Source: Hymenobacter gummosus
GTDB lineage: Bacteria; Bacteroidota; Bacteroidia; Cytophagales; Hymenobacteraceae
DNA length: 64,000 bases
Direction of reading: 5' to 3'
Assembly: GCF_003970915.1 (NCBI RefSeq)
Contig: NZ_RXOF01000005.1
Coordinates: 124,001-188,000, forward strand
Notes under the pieces: model-generated
Told to the model about the DNA's origin: nothing
The model's database searches: none
What the model saw: only the letters and a program-made list of their open reading frames with translations
Shown here: positions 1-7,840 of the stretch, one piece after another
How the letters are laid out: each line of letters starts with the position of its first letter
How positions within the stretch are numbered: the stretch's first letter is position 1
Program-made: the position numbers and the translations under genes

Positions 1-152
1 CTCACGTCGGCGCCCTCGATGCGGAACACGTTCGGGAAGTAGTACAGCACGGCCACGGCTACCGGAATGATAGCGCCGAGGGCCAGCATACCAATTTTGT
101 AGCCGCGCGGCGTGGCCGGTGCCGCGTTCAGCCCCGGGTTATTGGTGGTCAT
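1..152 (-). CDS. DUF420-like small membrane protein, partial (C-terminus outside window)
   Basis: Fifty codons are visible, from an ATG at 152 to the window edge. The product opens with a short polar stretch (MTTNNPGLNAAPATPRGYK) and then one membrane segment (residues about 19-39) ending in YYFPNVFRIEG. The ATG lies inside the last codons of the SCO gene, a 14-nt overlap, so the two are translationally coupled. In related Bacteroidota the gene after SCO at the end of the cox/heme A cluster usually encodes a DUF420 membrane protein thought to help oxidase assembly. That name rests on position and the N-terminal membrane segment only, because the diagnostic part is missing. Confidence 0.55.
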   Translation of the reverse strand, partial: MTTNNPGLNAAPATPRGYKIGMLALGAIIPVAVAVLYYFPNVFRIEGADV

Positions 153-813
153 AGGTGTAAAGCAAAATGCGGATTTCGGTCATCAGCCGATCAATTTCCT
201 TCGGGTCGAGCCCGTCGTACATGCCGCGGATATGCTGGTCGCGGTCGACCAGCAACAGGCGCTGGCTGTGCATCAGGCCTACGGTGCCCGCCAGCATCGA
301 GGGGCCGGGCGTGAGCACCTTGTACTGCTCCACAGCCAGCCGGTTGATGCTGTCCTTGGAGCCAGTGAGCAGAAACCATTTGCCCGGCGTGGCGCCGAAC
401 TGCCGGCCGTAGTCGGCCAGTACCGCTACCGAGTCGTGCTGCGGGTCGACGGTGTAGGACACCAGCTTCAACCGCTCCTCCTTGCGAAACTTCTCCTGTA
501 CCCGCTGCAGCTGGGTATTCAGCCGGGGGCACACCTGCGGGCAGGTAGCGAAGAAGAAGCTGGCTACGTACACGCTCCCGCTCAAGTCGCGCTGGCTGAC
601 CGTCTGCCCGCGCTGGTCCTGCAGCCGGAAATTACCTACCCGGTGAAAAACCGTATCGCGCTGCCACTTCCCCCCTACCTGCGTCGAGTCGACACGGACG
701 GGATAGTAAGTGGGCAGCGCGAAATGGTTGGTGCCGAAGCCGAACAGGAACAGAAAAGCCAGAACCGGCACCAGGAGCAGGAGGCCTAGAATCAGAACCT
801 GCTGAGGCCTCAT
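139..813 (-). CDS. SCO1/SenC family copper chaperone for cytochrome c oxidase
   Basis: A 224-residue protein with an N-terminal membrane anchor (residues 5-27) and a thioredoxin-fold SCO domain outside the membrane. The copper ligands of the family are present: the CxxxC motif ATCPQVCP (Cys91, Cys95) and the distal histidine His182 in GLMHSQR. SCO proteins deliver copper to, or reduce, the CuA site of oxidase subunit II, which fits the coxB gene of this locus. It starts three bases after the subunit IV stop (817) and overlaps the next gene. Length and motifs are normal for the family. Confidence 0.93.
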   Translation of the reverse strand: MRPQQVLILGLLLLVPVLAFLFLFGFGTNHFALPTYYPVRVDSTQVGGKWQRDTVFHRVGNFRLQDQRGQTVSQRDLSGSVYVASFFFATCPQVCPRLNTQLQRVQEKFRKEERLKLVSYTVDPQHDSVAVLADYGRQFGATPGKWFLLTGSKDSINRLAVEQYKVLTPGPSMLAGTVGLMHSQRLLLVDRDQHIRGMYDGLDPKEIDRLMTEIRILLYTYDHQ

Positions 814-816
814 TCG

Positions 817-1167
817 TTAGCGTGCAGCGCCAAAAATGGCTTCGCCCACGGCGCTACCTTCGGCAATCAGGGCCACCAACAGCCAGATCAGCAGGGCCAT
901 CGGCACCAGAATCGTCCAGATCAACGACTTGGTTTCGTGGCGCAAGTGCATGAACTCGGCTACGATGAAGAAGGCCTTGAAGATGGTCAGGATGATGAAA
1001 ATGGCGTTGCGCAGGGAGCCGGCATCCATAGTGAAGGCCAGCAGGAATTCGAAGGCGGTGATGCCCACAATCCAGGCCAGGGCCTTCAGAATCGGCTTGA
1101 CGTTGGCCTTGCCGTGGACGGCGTGGCCCTCGGCGTTGTAATCGTGTTCGGGAGCGTGGTGAGCCAT
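817..1167 (-). CDS. Cytochrome c oxidase subunit IV family protein (caa3/aa3 type)
   Basis: A 116-residue, three-helix membrane protein with a His-rich soluble N-terminus (MAHHAPEHDYNAEGHAVHG) and membrane segments near 30-47, 54-74 and 83-104. The segment containing FKAFFIVAEFMHLRHE is typical of prokaryotic COX subunit IV. It is a small accessory subunit of the heme-copper oxidase. It follows the subunit III gene across a 91-bp gap filled by an octamer-unit palindrome, and is followed at once by the SCO gene. The low sequence complexity of this family makes the subunit name a family assignment. Confidence 0.85.
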   Translation of the reverse strand: MAHHAPEHDYNAEGHAVHGKANVKPILKALAWIVGITAFEFLLAFTMDAGSLRNAIFIILTIFKAFFIVAEFMHLRHETKSLIWTILVPMALLIWLLVALIAEGSAVGEAIFGAAR

Positions 1168-1177
1168 TGCGTGGAAT

Positions 1178-1256
1178 GGTTATATGGTTGAATGGCTAAA
1201 TGGTTGATTGTTCTGCTGTCAGAACGACCAGCCATTTAGCCATCAGACCATTTAGC
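1178..1256. repeat. Octamer-unit palindrome, locus A (between subunit III and subunit IV genes)
   Basis: The left arm is tandem 8-nt units GGTTATAT, GGTTGAAT, GGCTAAAT, GGTTGATT (1178-1209). After the short loop CTGT the right arm returns the reverse complement. Positions 1192-1215 pair with 1220-1243 at 21 of 24 places. The element fills the gap between the two genes, and its C/A-rich arm in gene sense ends 10 nt before the subunit IV ATG. Loci B and D share its unit type and the GAACGAC segment beside the loop. Confidence 0.85.
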
Positions 1257-1258
1257 AG

Positions 1259-2026
1259 TTAAATCAGGTAGAAGAAGGTGAAAACGAACACCCATACCAA
1301 GTCCACAAAGTGCCAGTACAGACCGATTTTCTCGATCATCTCGTAGTGGCCGCGCTTGTGGAAGGTGCCGTTGGTGGTGGCAATGAAGGCGTAGGTCAGC
1401 AGGCAGAGGCCCGAGAATACGTGGGTGCCGTGGAAGCCGGTAATGAAGAAGAACAGGTCGGCGAAGAGCACCGGGCCGTATTCGTTGACCGTCAGGTTGG
1501 CCCCGTACACCGTCGAGCCGTCCACCATTTTCAGACCGTGGTCCGAGCCGGTGATAAAGTGCGTCCACTCCCAGGCCTGGCAGCCCAGGAACATTGCGCC
1601 GAACAGTAGCGTCCACAGCAGCCACTTCTGCACGTCGTCCTTGTCCATGCGGTGGCCGGCTTCTACGGCCAGTACCATCGTCACCGACGACACGATGAGA
1701 ATCATCGTCATCAGGGCCACGAAGGCCAGCGGGATGTCGACGCCGTGCAGGCCGGGGAAGGCGTTGAAGACCTTCTCGGGAATGGGCCAGTGCATGGTGC
1801 TAAAGAAGAAGTCTTTAGCCTCACCCACGTAGGCAAGGTGACGGTGACGCACCATGCCGTAGGTGGTCAGGAACGCTGCGAAGGTAAAAGCATCCGACAG
1901 CAGGAAGAACCACATCATCAGCTTGCCGTAGCTCGCTTTGAAGGGTTCGTTACCGCCGTCCCAGGTGCCGCTACGCGGAGCTTCGTAGGACGCTGAGCCG
2001 GTCAGCGTCGTGGTCGGGTTGGCCAT
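1259..2026 (-). CDS. ctaE: Cytochrome c oxidase subunit III (long form)
   Basis: A 255-residue polytopic membrane protein of the COX3 family. Recognisable elements are FHGTHVFSGL and the C-terminal YWHFVDLVWVFVF helix. An extra loop of about 40 residues follows the first helix. Subunit III stabilises subunit I and its proton uptake. It lies directly downstream of a second, shorter subunit III gene (2049-2633), 22 bp away. Paired cox3 genes between cyoE and the subunit IV gene are common in Bacteroidota. Which copy packs against the core enzyme cannot be told from sequence. Confidence 0.93.
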   Translation of the reverse strand: MANPTTTLTGSASYEAPRSGTWDGGNEPFKASYGKLMMWFFLLSDAFTFAAFLTTYGMVRHRHLAYVGEAKDFFFSTMHWPIPEKVFNAFPGLHGVDIPLAFVALMTMILIVSSVTMVLAVEAGHRMDKDDVQKWLLWTLLFGAMFLGCQAWEWTHFITGSDHGLKMVDGSTVYGANLTVNEYGPVLFADLFFFITGFHGTHVFSGLCLLTYAFIATTNGTFHKRGHYEMIEKIGLYWHFVDLVWVFVFTFFYLI

Positions 2027-2048
2027 AAGGAGCGGAAAAAAGGCGAAA

Positions 2049-2633
2049 TCAGTGGTTCAAAAGTAGGAACAAATACAAGTACAACCAAAGCCCGCCGAGG
2101 AAGTGCCAGAAGATGGTACAGTTGCCAATCGGCAGCATGCTGCGGGAGTGAATCTTGTACTGCAGGGTCTTATTGAAAGTTTTGGCCAGGAAAATCAGGC
2201 CGGCAATGATGTGGGCCCCGTGGAAGCCCATCAGCACGTAGATAAAGGAGCCGGCCGGGTTGGCGCCGCCGCCAAAATGGACGTTGTCCAGCACCAGCTC
2301 CGACCACACATGCCACTGGCCGATCAGAAAGACGATGCCTAGGAGGAAGGTGACAATCAAAAAAATGCGTACCCGGCTGATTTCATCGCGGCGGGCGAAG
2401 TAATAGGCCAGCTGCATGGTCACGCTGCTCAGCAGCACCACGATGGTGTTGATGAGCATGCTCTGCGGCAAATCGACGTCCAGCCAGTTGCCCTCACCCC
2501 GGCGCACGATGTAGGCGCTGGTAAAAGCGGCAAAAGCCATGGTGCTGCTGATAATCATCAGCCACAGGATAAACCGGAGCGGGTGCGTACCAACCCCGGC
2601 CTGCTTGTTATTCAAAGACTCGGAAGGGTGCAT
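2049..2633 (-). CDS. Cytochrome c oxidase subunit III (short form)
   Basis: A 194-residue, five-helix COX3-family protein. It has the conserved MGFHGAHIIAGLIFL segment and a final helix beginning FWHFLGGLWLYLYLF, matching helices VI-VII of subunit III. It lacks the two N-terminal helices of the classical seven-helix protein, as do other bacterial five-helix subunits III. It is adjacent to the long-form cox3 with a 22-bp gap, which suggests co-translation. Upstream lies octamer palindrome locus B and then cyoE. Confidence 0.9.
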   Translation of the reverse strand: MHPSESLNNKQAGVGTHPLRFILWLMIISSTMAFAAFTSAYIVRRGEGNWLDVDLPQSMLINTIVVLLSSVTMQLAYYFARRDEISRVRIFLIVTFLLGIVFLIGQWHVWSELVLDNVHFGGGANPAGSFIYVLMGFHGAHIIAGLIFLAKTFNKTLQYKIHSRSMLPIGNCTIFWHFLGGLWLYLYLFLLLNH

Positions 2634-2660
2634 ATTGAAAAGGGGAATGCTGAATTGTCA

Positions 2661-2732
2661 AAGGGTCAAATGGTTGTCGCTCCATCTTCTGAACGACTAA
2701 CAATTTAACCAGCAAACCATTCAGCCATTTGA
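2661..2732. repeat. Octamer-unit palindrome, locus B (between cyoE and subunit III gene)
   Basis: Read on the minus strand, the first arm is units GGCTGAAT, GGTTTGCT, GGTTAAAT, TGTTAGTC followed by GTTCAG. After a short loop comes a shorter arm, GCGACAACC plus ATTTGACC. It is the same family as loci A and D: 8-nt units of form GG(T/C)TNNAT and GTCGTTC next to the loop. The second arm is degenerate and truncated. It occupies most of the 99-136 bp gap between cyoE and the short subunit III gene. Confidence 0.7.
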
Positions 2733-3596
2733 TTACAGTTTGTCGAGCACGAGGGCAATCTGCACGATGGGCAGATACAGGAAGGAGCCAAACATGATGC
2801 GCATAGCGGCCTTCTTGCTCACGGTGCGCATCAGGTAGAAAGTCTGCATCAGAAACAGCACGCCGCAGATGGCGGCCACCATGGGGTAGATGTGGCTGGT
2901 CATGCCGAAGTAGAACGGCAGCAAACTCAGCGGAATCAGCACCAAGGTGTATGTCATGATCTGGAAAGCAGTGCGCAAGTCACGCCCTCCCTCGGTGGGC
3001 AGCATCTTGAAACCGGCCTTGTGGTAGTCCTCGTCGAGCACCCAGGCAATGGCCCAGAAGTGCGGAAACTGCCACATGAACTGAATGCCGAACAGAATCC
3101 AGGCTTCCACCGTGAGCATGCCCGTGGCGGCTACCCAGCCAATCATGGGCGGCAAACCGCCCGGAATGGCGCCCACGGCCACGCAGATGGGCGAAATGCG
3201 CTTGAGTGGGGTATAGATGAAGCCGTATAAAATCAGCGAAATCAGCGAAATGGCGGCCGTCAGCGGGTTGAAGTACAGCCCCAGCAGCAGCAGTCCGGCC
3301 AGGCCCGTCAGGAACACGAAAGCCCAGGCTTCGCGCACGGAAAGCACGCCCGTAGGCAGGGGCCGTTTGGCCGTGCGCTTCATCAGGCGGTCGAGGTCCT
3401 TCTCGTAGATCTGGTTGATGGTGTTGGCCGAGCCCGTGACGAGCAGCCCACCCAGCATGACCAGCAGCGCACCGGCCCAGTGGATACGCCAGGCAAATTC
3501 GTGCTGGCCCAGCATGTAGCCCACCGCCGCCGAAAACGCTACCGTCAGCGACAGTCGGAACTTGAGTAATTGGAAGTAGGCCCGGGCCTTTATCAT
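2733..3596 (-). CDS. cyoE: Protoheme IX farnesyltransferase (heme O synthase)
   Basis: A UbiA-superfamily polyprenyltransferase that adds farnesyl to heme B to give heme O, the precursor of heme A. The first Asp-rich motif is NTINQIYEKDLDRLMKRT and is followed by RPLP, as in the family. Seven to nine membrane helices follow. The open frame extends to a TTG at 3611, but the ATG at 3596 (MIKARAYFQLLKFRLS) matches the usual start and gives 287 residues. It follows heme A synthase by 52 bp, so the two steps of heme A synthesis are adjacent. Confidence 0.95.
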   Translation of the reverse strand: MIKARAYFQLLKFRLSLTVAFSAAVGYMLGQHEFAWRIHWAGALLVMLGGLLVTGSANTINQIYEKDLDRLMKRTAKRPLPTGVLSVREAWAFVFLTGLAGLLLLGLYFNPLTAAISLISLILYGFIYTPLKRISPICVAVGAIPGGLPPMIGWVAATGMLTVEAWILFGIQFMWQFPHFWAIAWVLDEDYHKAGFKMLPTEGGRDLRTAFQIMTYTLVLIPLSLLPFYFGMTSHIYPMVAAICGVLFLMQTFYLMRTVSKKAAMRIMFGSFLYLPIVQIALVLDKL

Positions 3597-3648
3597 CAGC
3601 AGCAAAAACAATCAAGCCGGCCGTTCGGCTCCAAATCGGGCCGCAAAG

Positions 3649-4728
3649 TTACGCAACAACGGCCGGAAACGCGGCTGTGCGGCTGGCTTTTAGCGCCTGC
3701 CGATAGCGCACTAGGGCCAGAAACTGCACCCCAAACAGCAGGGTGCCCAGCGTGAGGTGAATGGGCTGCAGCGCTGCCGGCATAGCAAAGTACGCCAGCC
3801 CCAGCCCCGCCAGGATTTCCAGCCCGATAACCACCATGGAAGCCGTAGCCAAGCGGCTGAGCCGCGTTACGCCCGCCTGGTACAGCTTCAGGGCCACGAA
3901 CAGGTTTACCAGCAACAGAACGGCCGAGAAGATGCGGTGCAGCTCAAACGAGCCGCCTAGCTGGGCAACCCACTGCTCCCGCTGCAGGTAATTGAGCCCA
4001 AAGGCCACCATGTCGATATTTTCTCGCACCTGAGTGCCCAGCACAATTTGCCCGAAAGTCAGCACCACCAGCAGCACCAGGGCCCAGGTTAGGCCCGTGG
4101 CGGCGGGCTGCACCGGCACGGCCGGCAGTTGCTTATCGGCTCGCACCAGCGCCCACATCAGCAGCGCTACCAGCACCAACGCTAGGGCCATGTGAATAGT
4201 CACCATCACCGGTAGCAGGTTGGTCGACACCACCAAGGAGCCCAGCCACCCTTGCACGCCCACGGTAATGAAACTCAGCAGCGTAACCCAGAAAATAGCC
4301 GGGTCGCGGCGGCGGTAAGGCCAGGCGGCCAGCACCGTGGCGAAGATGAATACGCCAATCAGCACGCCCGTCAGCCGGTTCAGGTACTCAATCCAGGTTT
4401 TAGTCGGGTTGAAGTCCGTCTCGATGTACTGCGTGGGGTGGGCAAAAATGTCGGCCGCCACCTCCGCAAAGCCCATTCGGCTCAGCGTCTTAGCCAAACG
4501 TTGGTTTTTGGCCACGCGCTGAGCCGTATACACTTCCTTGTAGTTGGGCGGCAGCTGGCTGATATCAGTCGGTGGCACCCATTGTCCAAAGCACTTGGGC
4601 CAGTCGGGGCAGCCCATACCGGAACCGGTGCTGCGCACGATACCGCCGACTAGAATCAGCACGTACACGGCCACCACCGTCAGCGTCGCCGTCGCGCGGA
4701 AGCGGCGGGCAAAAGCGGGTATTTCCAT
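3649..4728 (-). CDS. ctaA: Heme A synthase (COX15/CtaA family)
   Basis: A 359-residue membrane protein that oxidises heme O to heme A. The N-terminal signature GGIVRSTGSGMGCPDWPKCFG includes the extracytoplasmic cysteine pair, and histidines lie in later helices (for example TIHMALAL, ELHRIFSA, PIHLTLG) as heme ligands. The frame opens at a TTG (4758), but the ATG at 4728 starting MEIPAFARRFRA is the likely start. A weak -7-like box (GACCTTTG on the minus strand, 4755-4762) lies after the coxA terminator and may restart transcription here. Confidence 0.93.
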   Translation of the reverse strand: MEIPAFARRFRATATLTVVAVYVLILVGGIVRSTGSGMGCPDWPKCFGQWVPPTDISQLPPNYKEVYTAQRVAKNQRLAKTLSRMGFAEVAADIFAHPTQYIETDFNPTKTWIEYLNRLTGVLIGVFIFATVLAAWPYRRRDPAIFWVTLLSFITVGVQGWLGSLVVSTNLLPVMVTIHMALALVLVALLMWALVRADKQLPAVPVQPAATGLTWALVLLVVLTFGQIVLGTQVRENIDMVAFGLNYLQREQWVAQLGGSFELHRIFSAVLLLVNLFVALKLYQAGVTRLSRLATASMVVIGLEILAGLGLAYFAMPAALQPIHLTLGTLLFGVQFLALVRYRQALKASRTAAFPAVVA

Positions 4729-4787
4729 CAGAATTTCCAACAACGTTTCGCGCCGCAAAGGTCCGATGGAAACGGTTGAAAAAGAAG

Positions 4788-4813
4788 AAGGAGCCCCATT
4801 TTTGGGGCTCCTT
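4788..4813 (-). terminator. Rho-independent terminator after coxA
   Basis: A perfect stem AAGGAGCCCC / GGGGCTCCTT with a short loop. On the minus strand it is followed by a T-rich run (complement of 4776-4787). It starts 24 nt past the coxA stop and separates the act-cox operon from ctaA-cyoE. Confidence 0.85.
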
Positions 4814-4836
4814 CCTTCTGGTCTAGCCGCTTAGGA

Positions 4837-6699
4837 CTATTCCATTTCCTTTTCGTACGGCAGGTTCGACGACACCGTCTGCGAGTACGGTACGTGCTGC
4901 GGAATAAAGTCTTCCGGAGCGCCGGGCTTGCTGTAGTCGTAGGGCCAGCGGTACACGGCCGGGATGGCGCCGGGCCAGTTGCCGTGGCCGGGCTCGATGG
5001 GCGTAGTCCATTCCAGCGTGGTCGAGCCCCAGGGGTTTTCCGTGGCGCGGCGGCCGCGGAAGATGCTGTACACGAAGTTGAACAGGAAGATGAACTGCGC
5101 GAAGAATGCCATGATGGCGGCAATCGAGATGAACGTGTTCAGGTTGCCGAACTGGTTGAACGTCTCGTAAGCCGTGTAAGCGTAGTAGCGGCGCGGGAAG
5201 CCGGCAATACCTACGTAGTGCATCGGGATGAACACCAGGTAAGCAGCCAGGATGGTCAGCCAGAAGTGCACGTAGCCCAGCTTCTCGTCCATCATGCGGC
5301 CGAACATCTTGGGGAACCAGTGGTACACCCCGGCGAACATGCCGAAGAAGGCCGACGAACCCATTACCAAGTGGAAGTGAGCTACCACGAAGTAGGTGTT
5401 GTGCATCTGAATGTCCAGCGCGGCGTTGCCGAGGATGATACCTGTCAGACCACCCGATACGAACAGCGACACGAAGCCGATGGCGAACAGCATAGCCGAA
5501 GTGAAACGGATGTTACCGCGCCACAGCGTCGCCAGCCAGTTGAAGGTCTTCACGGCCGACGGCACGGCGATAATCAGCGTCAGGAACATGAACACCGAGC
5601 CGAGGAAGGGGTTCATGCCCGTTACGAACATGTGGTGAGCCCACACGACGAACGACAGCAGCGAGATGCCAATCAGCGAGCCAATCATGGCACGGTAGCC
5701 GAAGATGGGCTTGCGGGCGTTCGTGGCCAGTACTTCGGACACGATACCCATGGCGGGCATGATTACGATGTACACCTCGGGGTGCCCCAGGAACCAGAAC
5801 AAGTGCTGGAACAAGATGGGCGAACCGCCCACGTGATTCAGGGCCTCACCGCCGATGTAGATGTCCGACAGGAAGAACGAGGTACCGAACGAACGGTCGA
5901 AGATCAGCAGCAGCGCAGCCGAGAACAGCACCGGGAACGAGAGCAGACCCAGAATAGCCGTCAGGAAGAACGACCAGATGGTCAGCGGCAGCTTGGCCAT
6001 CGACATGCCGGCCGTGCGCAGGTTGATTACGGTGGTGATGTAGTTCACACCACCCAGCAGCTGCGACACGATGAACAGCGCCATCGACACCAGCCACATC
6101 GTTTGGCCGGTGCCCGAGCCCGGAATGGCTTGGGGCAGTGCCGACAGCGGCGGGTAAATGGTCCAGCCGGCAGCGGCCGGGCCGGTTTCGAGGAACAATG
6201 AGATGAACATTACAATCCCGGCCAGGAAGAAGAACCAGAACGAGAGCATGTTCATGAAGCCCGAAGCCATGTCGCGGGCCCCTACCTGCAGCGGAATCAG
6301 GAAGTTCGAGAACGTACCCGACAGACCCGCGGTCAGCACGAAGAACACCATGATGGTGCCGTGCATAGTCACGAGAGCGAGGTAGAACTCGGGGTTGAGC
6401 TTACCGGCATCAATCCAGCGGCCCAGGATGGGCTCCAGCCAGCTCAGATTGGCATCGGGCCAGCCGAGCTGAATACGGAAAAGCGTGGAGAGCGTAGCAC
6501 CAATAAACGCCCAGGCAATACCCGAAATCAGGAACTGCTTGGCAATCCACTTGTGGTCTTGGCTAAAGACGTACTTGGACAGCCAGTGCTGGTCGTGGTG
6601 GTCGTGATGCTCGTCGTGGTGGTCACCGGTGGCGTGGTGTTGCACGTGCGGTGCTTCCTGCGCGTGGGCACCGCCCGTCGGAATATTAGTTGCAGCCAT
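4837..6699 (-). CDS. ctaD: Cytochrome c oxidase subunit I (heme-copper oxidase, A1 type)
   Basis: A 620-residue core subunit that reduces oxygen and pumps protons. Visible ligands and signatures are FLGHPEVYIVIMPAMG (CuB His, the cross-linked Tyr and the D-channel Glu of A1 enzymes), WAHHMFVTGM (two CuB histidines) and HNTYFVVAHFHLVMG (heme a3 and heme a histidines). The N-terminus is unusually His/Asp-rich (HHDEHHDHHDQH, residues about 26-37), a possible metal-binding tail. It ends the operon that begins with the act genes and follows coxB by 24 bp. The C-terminal extension after the last helix is typical of Bacteroidota. Confidence 0.97.
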   Translation of the reverse strand: MAATNIPTGGAHAQEAPHVQHHATGDHHDEHHDHHDQHWLSKYVFSQDHKWIAKQFLISGIAWAFIGATLSTLFRIQLGWPDANLSWLEPILGRWIDAGKLNPEFYLALVTMHGTIMVFFVLTAGLSGTFSNFLIPLQVGARDMASGFMNMLSFWFFFLAGIVMFISLFLETGPAAAGWTIYPPLSALPQAIPGSGTGQTMWLVSMALFIVSQLLGGVNYITTVINLRTAGMSMAKLPLTIWSFFLTAILGLLSFPVLFSAALLLIFDRSFGTSFFLSDIYIGGEALNHVGGSPILFQHLFWFLGHPEVYIVIMPAMGIVSEVLATNARKPIFGYRAMIGSLIGISLLSFVVWAHHMFVTGMNPFLGSVFMFLTLIIAVPSAVKTFNWLATLWRGNIRFTSAMLFAIGFVSLFVSGGLTGIILGNAALDIQMHNTYFVVAHFHLVMGSSAFFGMFAGVYHWFPKMFGRMMDEKLGYVHFWLTILAAYLVFIPMHYVGIAGFPRRYYAYTAYETFNQFGNLNTFISIAAIMAFFAQFIFLFNFVYSIFRGRRATENPWGSTTLEWTTPIEPGHGNWPGAIPAVYRWPYDYSKPGAPEDFIPQHVPYSQTVSSNLPYEKEME

Positions 6700-6723
6700 C
6701 AGAAAAGCGTGCGTTTGGTTACG

Positions 6724-7797
6724 TTAGAGGGCGGCCTGAGCCTTTTCCGTCGCAGCGGGCGCAGCCGACGTAGCGGCGGGCACCTCTTCAATTACCGGCG
6801 TCTTCTTGTTTTTGAAGGCGGCCAGAATGTCGGGGTTCTGTTCGGCAAACGACTTCTGCTGCGAGTACCAAGCTACGTAGTCGTCCGGCTCATCCACAAT
6901 AATGGTGGCCTTCATTGCGTAGTGGCTCTTGCCGCAGATTTGGTTGCAGGCAATTTCGTAGTTGAAGTTCGGATTACCAGTTTGCGCCCGCATTTCATCG
7001 GTCGATTTGGTCGGAATAAACCAGAACTTCGTCGGCATACCCGGCACGGCGTACATCTGCACGCGGAAGTGCGGAGCGTATACGGCGTGCAGCACGTCAC
7101 GCGAGCGGATGTGCATCAGGACGGGGACGCCTTTCGGAATGTGAATTTCCGTAGTGGTGAAGTCGTCCAGTGCCTTCTGATCGTTCAGGTCAAAGCCGAA
7201 GTCATTGCCTGCATCGATCAAGCGGAAGTTGATGCGGCCCAGCTTGTTGTCACGGCCGGGGTAGCGCACGAGGAAGTTGAACTGTTTGCCCATCACTTCC
7301 AGCTCCACCGCTTCTTTCGGAGCCGGGCCCATGATGTTGGTCCACTCTTTCCAGCCACCGAAGATCAGGCCCGACATTACGATGGCCGGGATAACCGTCC
7401 AGATAACTTCGATTTTGTTGTTGTGCGAGTAGAAGAACGCGCGGCGGCCTTCGCGGTACTGGTACTTGTACGAGTACACGAACAGGGCTACTTGCGTCAG
7501 GACGAACACGATGCCGATGATAATCATCGTAGTCCAGAACAGCCTCTCCGTGTGGAGGCCGTGCACCGACGCAATCGGCGGGTTCATCTTATCGAAGCTG
7601 TCGATGAACGAATAGGCGAAGGCAGCCATGCCAACGACCAAGAACACCAACATCAGGATGGCATTTACCCGGTTGCTGAGGCCAATCTGGCGCACGTAGC
7701 TACCCGAGAAAATGGAGGTGAGAATCTGGAGCCGGAACAGAAGGCCGAACACGACCAGCAGTAGCACCAGCGCCAGAAGGATACCGAGAGCAATCAT
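6724..7797 (-). CDS. ctaC: Cytochrome c oxidase subunit II with CuA centre
   Basis: A 357-residue subunit that accepts electrons from cytochrome c. The CuA ligands are all present: His237 in RDVLHAVYAP, then Cys284, Cys288, His292 and Met295 in ACNQICGKSHYAM. The usual Glu between the cysteines is Gln here. There are four hydrophobic segments (about 3-23, 46-64, 88-110, 132-148) instead of the usual two. No cytochrome c domain is fused at the C-terminus, so a separate heme protein must donate electrons; the adjacent ActA and ActE are obvious candidates. The tail after residue 330 is Ala/Pro-rich. Confidence 0.96.
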   Translation of the reverse strand: MIALGILLALVLLLVVFGLLFRLQILTSIFSGSYVRQIGLSNRVNAILMLVFLVVGMAAFAYSFIDSFDKMNPPIASVHGLHTERLFWTTMIIIGIVFVLTQVALFVYSYKYQYREGRRAFFYSHNNKIEVIWTVIPAIVMSGLIFGGWKEWTNIMGPAPKEAVELEVMGKQFNFLVRYPGRDNKLGRINFRLIDAGNDFGFDLNDQKALDDFTTTEIHIPKGVPVLMHIRSRDVLHAVYAPHFRVQMYAVPGMPTKFWFIPTKSTDEMRAQTGNPNFNYEIACNQICGKSHYAMKATIIVDEPDDYVAWYSQQKSFAEQNPDILAAFKNKKTPVIEEVPAATSAAPAATEKAQAAL

Positions 7798-7840
7798 TAG
7801 TTGTACGTTGTGAAAGTCAGTGGTCCGAACAGCGCGAAGC

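Noticed and set aside
2980-3615. Second frame over cyoE on the same strand
   Set aside because: Out-of-frame shadow of cyoE with no domain; it starts at ATT.
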